NCBI GenBank assembly: GCA_035315885.1
Contig: DATFXM010000058.1
Span: 62,001-126,000, forward strand
Length of the DNA: 64,000 bases
Reading direction: 5' to 3'
From: DATFXM01 sp035315885
Lineage (GTDB): Bacteria > Acidobacteriota > Blastocatellia > UBA7656
A program made the position numbers and the translations under genes. Under the pieces are notes generated by a model that did not search any database, was not told the DNA's origin, and saw only the letters and a program-made list of their open reading frames with translations. Of the stretch, positions 58,451 through 64,000 are shown piece after piece. Every line of letters begins with the position of its first letter. The first letter of the stretch is position 1.

Positions 58451-59413
58451 CTACACCGTAAGCACAATCTTCCCATGCGCGCCGGGTTCGAGTACCGCCT
58501 CGTGTGCTCGAGCTGCCTCCGAGAGTTGTAATCTCCGACCTACCACCGGACGCAATATCCCACTCTCCAGACCCGCTACCAGAGCCGAATGAATAGCGAA
58601 ACGATCCGCGTCCGGCGCATTCAACAGCGCCATACCGATGACCGTAGCGTCGCGACTCATCGCCATGCGCGGATCGATTTCAATCGTGCCCCGGCTTCCG
58701 ATCACCACAATGCGACCGCCTGGCGCCATCAACCCGAGATCTTTAGCCAGATTGACGTTGGCCAGCATTTCGAGCGTTACGTTGACACCGCGTCCTCCGG
58801 TGACCGCCGCGATTTGGTCTAGGTAATCCGCCGAGTGGTGATTAAAACAGTGATGGGCGCCTTGCTCAATGACCAGTTTTGCGCCCGTTTCGGTCCCAGC
58901 GGTTCCAATCACCAACAGCCCGGCTGCACGAGCGAGTTGAACCGCTGCAACTCCTACACCTCCGCTTGCGCCGTGTACGAGTACCGCCTCACCCGGCCTG
59001 GCGAAAGCCTTTTGAAACAGCGCGCGATACGCCGTTGCGTACGGCACGTGGACCGCCGCACCCTCTTCGAAGGAGATGTTGTCGGGTAGGCGCCATACCT
59101 GATCCTGACTGCAAAGCGCTAGTTCAGCGTAGACACCTGTGAGAGAGCCCGCGACGTAGACTCTATCGCCCACCTTTACCCGAGTGACGCCCGAACCTAC
59201 GGAGTCGACGGTGCCGCCCGCATCCATTCCGGGCGTGTACGGTAAGGTAGGCCTTACAGCGTACCGGCCCGCTCGAATGTACGTATCAGCCGGATTGACG
59301 CCGATGGCGCGAATTCTAACCAGAACCTGCCCCTCGCGTACCTGCGGAGATGGGACGTCCTCGAGCTTAAGGACTTCAGGTCCGCCAAATTCATGAACTC
59401 GAATTGCTTTCAT
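58451..59413 (-). CDS. Zinc-independent quinone oxidoreductase (MDR family)
   Basis: 320 residues of the medium-chain dehydrogenase/reductase fold, QOR group. KAIRVHEFGGPEVLKLEDVP is the characteristic N-terminus, NPADTYIRAGRY follows, and GASGGVGVAAVQLARAAG is the NADPH Rossmann motif. The zinc-binding Cys residues of alcohol dehydrogenases are absent. Probably reduces quinones or alpha,beta-unsaturated carbonyls with NADPH in the cytoplasm. It lies between two heptamer elements; no ribosome site stands out. Confidence 0.9.
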   Translation of the reverse strand: MKAIRVHEFGGPEVLKLEDVPSPQVREGQVLVRIRAIGVNPADTYIRAGRYAVRPTLPYTPGMDAGGTVDSVGSGVTRVKVGDRVYVAGSLTGVYAELALCSQDQVWRLPDNISFEEGAAVHVPYATAYRALFQKAFARPGEAVLVHGASGGVGVAAVQLARAAGLLVIGTAGTETGAKLVIEQGAHHCFNHHSADYLDQIAAVTGGRGVNVTLEMLANVNLAKDLGLMAPGGRIVVIGSRGTIEIDPRMAMSRDATVIGMALLNAPDADRFAIHSALVAGLESGILRPVVGRRLQLSEAARAHEAVLEPGAHGKIVLTV

Positions 59414-59423
59414 AACACCTCGG

Positions 59424-59550
59424 AAGTTCTAAGTTCTGAGTTCTGAGTTCTGAGTGTTTTGCCGTTCAAAACCGCAAATACTTAACGGACCATTTTGCGG
59501 ACGTAACCAACCAACCCGCGAACTCCGCCCGACTCAGAACTCAGAACTCA
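59424..59550. repeat. Inverted heptamer element, GTTCTGA type
   Basis: Left arm 59424-59456 (GTTCTAA, GTTCTGA, GTTCTGA, GTTCTGA), right arm 59531-59550 (CTCAGAA repeats). The right arm contains the holB stop codon (minus strand) and its final Ser-Ser-Glu-Phe codons. Confidence 0.88.
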
Positions 59551-60538
59551 CCATACCCTTTCCCGTTACAAGCATGCTTTCCATCACGAGTTGCCGGTTC
59601 ACGTTCCGAAGTAGTCCCTCACGAATCTTCTCTACGCTATCGGCAAGCAAACTAATCTGCTCGAATGACAAGTTCTCCGAAATCCTTGTTAGCCGCTCGG
59701 ACAGATCGGCGTTCGTCAACGTGTCAGCCTGACCAAGCTCCTTAATGTAAAGGACGTCCTCCAGCAAAACCATCAATGCATCAAGGTGCGCTTCGAAATC
59801 TTCTCGCTCGAGCTTGCGACCAAGGTACTCCGCGGCATTCAACAGCCGCACCGTGTCGCGGCCGGTGGCAAACAACTCGAGCACCTCCACAATCACTTTT
59901 CTGGTTTGTTTATAGGATTCGAGATCAATCTCGAGAGCGCGGCCTATGCTTCCCTGAGCCAAACGCGCAAGTAAGGCGGCTTCGTCTCGGCCCCGCTCTC
60001 CGTTCTTCACGAGCTCAGATTCCAGCTCCTCGTTTGACAGCGCTCCGAAATTCAACATCTGACAACGCGAGCGAATTGTGTCCAGCAGTGCGTAAGGCCG
60101 CGATGTTACAAGTATGAGAACCGTTGAATCGGGCGGCTCCTCGAGTGTCTTCAGAATTGAGTTCGCGGCTTCCAGTCTCAGCCGGTCGGCGTCGTCCAGG
60201 ATGTACACCCGTCGCCGGCCTTCAAAAGGCCGATATTGTGCTTTCTCTGAGAGCGCTCTGGTCTGGGCTATTCTTATGAATTGACCGTCCGAAACAATGG
60301 TCTCGACGTCAGGGTGCTCCTGCGCGAGTATTTTCCGGCACGAATTGCACACGCCGCACGAATCGCCCTCAACCGGACGGTAGCAGTTCAGGGCCTGCGC
60401 GAGAGCGAGGGCGAATTTGTGCTTGCCGATGCCTCGGGGTCCGGCAAAGAGCAGCCCCTGCGAGATGCGGCCTTCCGCGATTGCTCGCTTAAGAAGTTTC
60501 TTGATGCGCTCGTTTCCGATCAGATTCGCGAATGGCAT
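59534..60538 (-). CDS. holB: DNA polymerase III delta prime subunit
   Basis: 334 residues from ATG 60538 (MPFANLIGNERIKKLLKRAI). Clamp-loader AAA+ subunit: GPRGIGKHKFALALAQALNC is the P-loop region, CGVCNSCRKIL holds zinc-site Cys residues, VYILDDADRLRLEAANSILKTLEEPP is the Walker B-like and downstream tract, and LLDTIRSRCQ includes the SRC sensor. Longer frames upstream read a heptamer array and are rejected. The C-terminal SSEF and stop are encoded by repeat units, so the end of the protein is repeat-derived. Confidence 0.9.
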   Translation of the reverse strand: MPFANLIGNERIKKLLKRAIAEGRISQGLLFAGPRGIGKHKFALALAQALNCYRPVEGDSCGVCNSCRKILAQEHPDVETIVSDGQFIRIAQTRALSEKAQYRPFEGRRRVYILDDADRLRLEAANSILKTLEEPPDSTVLILVTSRPYALLDTIRSRCQMLNFGALSNEELESELVKNGERGRDEAALLARLAQGSIGRALEIDLESYKQTRKVIVEVLELFATGRDTVRLLNAAEYLGRKLEREDFEAHLDALMVLLEDVLYIKELGQADTLTNADLSERLTRISENLSFEQISLLADSVEKIREGLLRNVNRQLVMESMLVTGKGMVSSEF

Positions 60539-60593
60539 TGGAGTCTCTAGACGAGAAGCGTACCGTCCTTGTAAGCGCATGGGCAAGGCAGTG

Positions 60594-60726
60594 GTTCTTA
60601 GTTCTGAGTTCTGAGTGCTGAGTGCTGAGACCGGAGGGCTGAGACCGGAGGGCTGAGTCTGGAGGGCACGCGGTGGCGGACCAACAGCTCCGAAGCCTCC
60701 AGACCCAGTTTCACGTCCTTCAGACA
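60594..60726. repeat. Heptamer element with mixed units (GTTCTGA, GTGCTGA, GACCGGA, GGGCTGA)
   Basis: Left arm 60601-60663 is nine in-register 7-bp units: two GTTCTGA, two GTGCTGA, then GACCGGA/GGGCTGA twice, and GTCTGGA. A weaker complementary arm (CTCCGAAGCCTCCAGACCC) lies at about 60687-60726. Situated between divergent holB and the SpoIIM gene. Confidence 0.85.
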
Positions 60727-60812
60727 CAGCGAAAGCTTGAATTCCGCCGGCTCCAATTTTCAAGTGCCAGTTGCCGGCAAATCCATAAGCTGCTAGCCTG
60801 CGCGTTGAGAAA

Positions 60813-61766
60813 ATGCTCAAGAACTTCCTTGAAGGCAGGCTCGAGAAATGGAAGCGGCTCGAAGAGCTGACTGCTCGCGCGTCTCGAGTCAGGCTCTCGA
60901 ACCTCTCGGGTGAAGAAGTCCGCGAGTTCGGTCGCCTCTATCGCAGAACTGCGGCCGATCTGGCGATCGCGCGTGAGGAGGTTCGCGATCGGCGATTGGT
61001 CAACTATCTCAATCACCTTGTGGGTCGAGCGCACGGCGCGATCTACCGGAGCGAATCGTCGGGGTTCGGTGTATTTCTCTCGTTCTTTCGATACGAGTTT
61101 CCGGCGGTCTTCAGGCAAACATTCGCCTACACCTTTTCGGCTTTCACGGTGTGCATCCTGGCCGGCGCGTTTGCGTTCGCGGTGTGTTCATTCGACGAGA
61201 CGTTTGGCGACCGCATAGTTCCCGGACTACGAGATTCGATTGCCAACCATCAGAACTGGACCGAGGCAGTGAACCGTGCAAATCCCCTCGCGTCGACTGA
61301 AATTCAATCGAACAACATCACCGTGACCTTTTTGGCTTTCGGGGGAGGAATCCTGGGAGGGCTCGGTACATTTCTCGTGCTGTGGCACAACGGTCTGATG
61401 CTCGGGATGGTCGTACAACTATGCATTAAGTATCGCTTTTGGGACATCCTGATCTTCATGTCTGGTCACGGGGTGATCGAGCTCAGCGCGATTTTTATAG
61501 CTGGCGGCGCGGGCTTTCTTATCGGCAAAGCGTTGCTGATTCCAGGAGACCTGCGGCGCATTGATGCTCTGGTGACGAATGGTCGTCTGGCCATACGTCT
61601 GGTGCTCGGTTGCATACCAATGCTTATAATAGCCGGGTTGATCGAGGGCTTTATCTCTCCTGCTCACATTCCTGCGTCGTACAAATTCGCGGTTTCTGCA
61701 ACGAGCGCATTCTTGTTGACCGCCTACTTCTTGAAAGCAGACAGGAGAGGGGAGATGAGGGGATGA
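60813..61766 (+). CDS. SpoIIM (DUF95) family integral membrane protein
   Basis: 317 residues. A cytoplasmic N-terminal region with charged helices (about 1-90: KNFLEGRLEKWKRLEELTARA) is followed by five to six membrane helices, including FAYTFSAFTVCILAGAFAFAV, TVTFLAFGGGILGGLGTFLV and the family signature SGHGVIELSAIFIAGGAGFLIG. Stand-alone SpoIIM proteins in non-sporulating bacteria are frequently found with RDD, DUF58 and MoxR genes, as here (DUF58-NUDIX-MoxR lies convergent). Function outside sporulation is unknown. The stop codon falls within a GATGAGGG repeat arm. Confidence 0.88.
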   Translation: MLKNFLEGRLEKWKRLEELTARASRVRLSNLSGEEVREFGRLYRRTAADLAIAREEVRDRRLVNYLNHLVGRAHGAIYRSESSGFGVFLSFFRYEFPAVFRQTFAYTFSAFTVCILAGAFAFAVCSFDETFGDRIVPGLRDSIANHQNWTEAVNRANPLASTEIQSNNITVTFLAFGGGILGGLGTFLVLWHNGLMLGMVVQLCIKYRFWDILIFMSGHGVIELSAIFIAGGAGFLIGKALLIPGDLRRIDALVTNGRLAIRLVLGCIPMLIIAGLIEGFISPAHIPASYKFAVSATSAFLLTAYFLKADRRGEMRG

Positions 61767-61952
61767 GGCGAAGAGGCGAAGGCGAATGGGTGACCAGGAG
61801 AGGAGAGACACGGGACGCGGAGAGGAGGGACGCGGGGACGCCGGGCGCAAGATCGCAAGGTTATCGAATGGCGCAAAGGTGTAGAAGAGTAGCGCGCATC
61901 ACCGCGTCACCTGGCCCCGCGTCTTCGCGTCGCCCCTTCGCCTAATCTCCCC
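61745..61952. repeat. Inverted GA-rich element between SpoIIM and DUF58 genes
   Basis: Left arm about 61745-61845 (GGGGAGATGAGGGGATGAGG, then GCGAAG words and GACGCGG words) and right arm about 61903-61952 (CCCGCGTCTTCGCGTCGCCCC, then TTCGCCTAATCTCCCC). The left arm contains the SpoIIM stop; the right arm abuts the DUF58 stop. Confidence 0.82.
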
Positions 61953-63272
61953 TTACAACAACCCGCGCTCTTTCACTTCCATGTACTTGTTCACAAGCTC
62001 AATGGACAGTCGCGCGGCCGGAACGTCCAGGGCCAGACCTCCCGCGTGACGGATCCGCGCCAATGCCTCCTCACGTTGTCTCAACACCTCTTCGGCAAAA
62101 GCCTGCCGGTAGACATCTCCAGCGTTCTGCGGCGTAGAACGCACCAGCTCTCGCAGATCTGTATCGCCGATCGTGATGATCAACGGCAGGTGTCGCGGCA
62201 TCAGCTTGGAGGTATGCGCCAGCAGTTCCGCTGATGCGTCTCGATCCACCAAATCAGTCAAAATCACCACCAGTGACCTGCGATGATAGCTCGCTCCGAA
62301 GAAATTGAATGCGCGCACGTAACTCGGTTCGATCATCTCCGGCTCTAAATTGTAAAGAGACTCCATCAGCCGGTTGATCTGGTCCCTTCCCTTTCGAGGC
62401 GGCAAGTAACTGACAATCTTTCTCGAAAAAGCTATCAGGCCCACGTTGTCCCCGCCTGCCGCAGCCACGTAAGCTATCGATAGCGTCGCGTTGATCGCGT
62501 GATCCAGCTTAGTCAGCTTACCGATGCGCGCGGTCATCAGTCGCCCGGTATCAAGCATCACAACGATATTCTGACTTCGCTCGATCGTGTATTGCCGGGT
62601 GATCACCTTGCCTCGCCGCGCGGTAGCGGGCCACGATATATGCCGTATCTCGTCTCCAATCACGAAATCGCGAAGCGACTCGAACTCGCGGCCGTGTCCC
62701 CGCAACCTCATTCGCCGAAGACCCGGATCCTGCCGCCTATTCTTGTGCGCGTGCAATTCATGCTTCTTCGCCTCTCGAATGTCAGGATAGACCTTGACGC
62801 TTGCCTCATTCGCGTAACCGATCTGCCGCCACGCTAGTCCCAAGGGAGTCTGAAACCGAACAACGCTCTGTCCAAAGCCGTAGCTCCCGCGCGCCGTCGG
62901 CAGCAAGCCATAGCTCCACGAGCGAGCACGAGAAGGAGGAATCGTGATCTTTGCCTCGCGAGGACTCAGTAGTTCCATCTGGGGCGGGTACTCGTCTTTG
63001 ATTTGAAACGTGATCGGCCGGCGGGCGTGATTCACGATCTTAAGGGTCACCTGATTCTCAGCGCCCATCGAAAAGCGCCCTTCCATGTCGCGCTCGACCC
63101 TGAAGTCGGACTGCCGCTCCGAATTCCACAGATCCATGGCTAGCGCGCCAAAAAGAAACGCGTCGTACACCAGCACCAGATAAACAGCCCCCGGTACTAC
63201 CCAGCCGGCGGACAACAACAGAATCCCGAAGCCGAGCAACACGAAGAACCGTGCTGTGAACACGAATCTCAA
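61953..63272 (-). CDS. DUF58 domain protein (MoxR-associated)
   Basis: 439 residues with two N-terminal membrane helices (RFVFTARFFVLLGFGILLLSA, WVVPGAVYLVLVYDAFLFGA) and the DUF58 signature near 185-240: RMRLRGHGREFESLRDFV, GDEIRHISWPATARRGKVIT, then a vWA-like domain with VVMLDTGRLM (MIDAS-like region). DUF58 proteins act with MoxR ATPases, probably in metal-chelatase-like chaperoning or cell-envelope assembly. It overlaps the NUDIX gene by 4 bp (ATGA), so it is translated from the MoxR-NUDIX-DUF58 transcript. Confidence 0.93.
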   Translation of the reverse strand: MRFVFTARFFVLLGFGILLLSAGWVVPGAVYLVLVYDAFLFGALAMDLWNSERQSDFRVERDMEGRFSMGAENQVTLKIVNHARRPITFQIKDEYPPQMELLSPREAKITIPPSRARSWSYGLLPTARGSYGFGQSVVRFQTPLGLAWRQIGYANEASVKVYPDIREAKKHELHAHKNRRQDPGLRRMRLRGHGREFESLRDFVIGDEIRHISWPATARRGKVITRQYTIERSQNIVVMLDTGRLMTARIGKLTKLDHAINATLSIAYVAAAGGDNVGLIAFSRKIVSYLPPRKGRDQINRLMESLYNLEPEMIEPSYVRAFNFFGASYHRRSLVVILTDLVDRDASAELLAHTSKLMPRHLPLIITIGDTDLRELVRSTPQNAGDVYRQAFAEEVLRQREEALARIRHAGGLALDVPAARLSIELVNKYMEVKERGLL

Positions 63273-63772
63273 AACCAGTAATCCTCGTCTATGCTCCCGC
63301 CTTCAAGCGCCTTCAGTAACTCGTCTACCGTTTTGAACATCGAGATACTGAAAATCGCCGCTCTTATCTGGTAGGGCAAATCCAGCTTCTCGAGCGCGTC
63401 GACGGTCGTCACCCAGATCTCTTCCTCGATTTCTTCGGGATTGATGCGAGTGACAAAGTCACCGGCAACCGGATAAGCGAAGGTGAGCATGTGATAGACC
63501 GGACCGGCGTGCGGACTAGTGTGGATATCACGCAGCGGCACAAGTCTCTCGGGGTCGATGTCGATAGCTATTTCTTCAGCAACCTCGCGGTGCGCGGTCG
63601 CTCTGAGACTTGAGTCGCCGACATCCAGACGCCCACCGGGAAAAACAAATGAGCCGGGGTAATACCGAAAATGAAGTGGCCTTCGGTTTAGGTAGACTTC
63701 GATGCCGCGCTCGGTATCTCGAACGAACGCGACCGCGGCTGCAGGGATTGGTCCGGCTCGCTCTCGCATCAC
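63269..63772 (-). CDS. NUDIX hydrolase within the MoxR-DUF58 operon
   Basis: 167 residues. The Nudix box is PGGRLDVGDSSLRATAHREV followed by AEEIAID; the usual GE is GD and the spacing is one residue longer, as in NUDT7/NUDT19 and CoA-pyrophosphatase-like enzymes. The N-terminus is AAAVAFVRDTERGIEVYLNRRP. The likely substrate is a nucleoside-diphosphate-linked metabolite, possibly a CoA species, but this is not determined. It overlaps MoxR and DUF58 by 4 bp at each end, so it is an integral operon member and not a bystander. Confidence 0.88.
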   Translation of the reverse strand: MMRERAGPIPAAAVAFVRDTERGIEVYLNRRPLHFRYYPGSFVFPGGRLDVGDSSLRATAHREVAEEIAIDIDPERLVPLRDIHTSPHAGPVYHMLTFAYPVAGDFVTRINPEEIEEEIWVTTVDALEKLDLPYQIRAAIFSISMFKTVDELLKALEGGSIDEDYWF

Positions 63773-64000
63773 CTCGGGACTTCTACGCCGGCTATCACTT
63801 CGTCCAGCACCTGATCGGGCGTTTGCCCTTCGATTTCAGCCTCGGACCTGAGCACGATGCGGTGCCGCAACACGGGCCGCGCGATTTCCTTCACGTCATC
63901 CGGCGTAACAAAAGTTCTGCCGCGGATTGCTGCGAGCGCTTTGGCGCAGAGCAAAAGCGCTACTGCCGCGCGAGGGCTTGCCCCCCAGGAAATATTGATT
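63769..64000 (-). CDS. MoxR family AAA+ ATPase, C-terminal fragment (cut by window edge)
   Basis: The open frame continues beyond the window; the visible 76 codons start INISWGASPRAAVALLLCAK and include ALAAIRGRTFVTPDDVKEIA and PVLRHRIVLRSEAEIEG. This is the C-terminal lid of MoxR ATPases (sensor 2 motif GASPRA). It overlaps the NUDIX gene by 4 bp. MoxR proteins work with DUF58/vWA partners encoded downstream. Confidence 0.92.
   Translation of the reverse strand, partial: INISWGASPRAAVALLLCAKALAAIRGRTFVTPDDVKEIARPVLRHRIVLRSEAEIEGQTPDQVLDEVIAGVEVPR

Noticed and set aside
60539..60820. N-terminal extension of HolB (94 codons)
   Set aside because: The extension translates the heptamer array (SALSTQNSELRT) and homology begins at the Met at 60538.

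Overview
The window is a chromosomal segment of a soil-type bacterium, most probably an Acidobacteriota member (class Blastocatellia or close by). This assignment is inferred from gene content: two ADOP-type MacB/FtsX permeases (one with its PadR regulator), an Oar-like TonB receptor with an N-terminal carboxypeptidase-regulatory domain, many secreted peptidases and beta-propeller proteins, an Hfq with a long N-terminal extension, and moderately GC-rich DNA by eye. There are no rRNA, tRNA, CRISPR, phage or transposase genes, so this looks like ordinary chromosome. What is unusual is the intergenic DNA.

Layout. 1-5.7 kb: two-domain glycosyltransferase, DUF1460 protein, small hypothetical protein, aminotransferase, homoserine dehydrogenase and MgtC. 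5.7-8.0 kb: a two-gene bacterial-microcompartment (BMC) locus on the minus strand (one BMC-H shell protein, one acylating aldehyde dehydrogenase with a targeting-like tail). 8.4-15.7 kb: RodZ-like protein, RimI, a YCF48 lipoprotein, and M14 and M28 peptidases. 15.8-20 kb (minus): RRM RNA-binding protein, an NHL-propeller/M23-like fusion and an M20 dipeptidase. 20.4-27.2 kb: 2-oxoacid:ferredoxin oxidoreductase korAB, a BNR-propeller protein and sucC. 27.2-33.6 kb: PadR plus two ADOP permeases and a decayed FN3 gene. 34.3-49.8 kb: an RpiR-centred secreted peptide-degradation region (M24, TPR, two class-C serine hydrolases, S9, M19 and a TonB receptor). 49.9-64 kb: housekeeping genes (recO, larE, crotonase, hflX divergent from hfq-pdxA-TolB-like, quinone oxidoreductase, holB) and a SpoIIM / DUF58-NUDIX-MoxR module.

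The strongest unexplained signal is a family of intergenic elements seen about 20 times. Two inward-facing arms of degenerate 7-bp (less often 8-bp) tandem units flank a short unique core. The units differ between elements (AGGCAGT, GTTCTGA, GTGCTGA, GGGTTTA, GATGAGGG), but the architecture is constant. The arms hug gene ends, and in at least seven genes the stop codon lies inside an arm. Because 7 and 8 are not multiples of 3, a unit containing TAG or TGA offers a stop in every frame. A second family is a four-copy double-hairpin REP-like array at 33.9-34.2 kb. Other points of note are a probable ATT start codon for hflX, tandem PadR operators, orphan FadR-like palindromes beside an FN3 remnant, and an M19 dipeptidase lacking the usual first metal motif.
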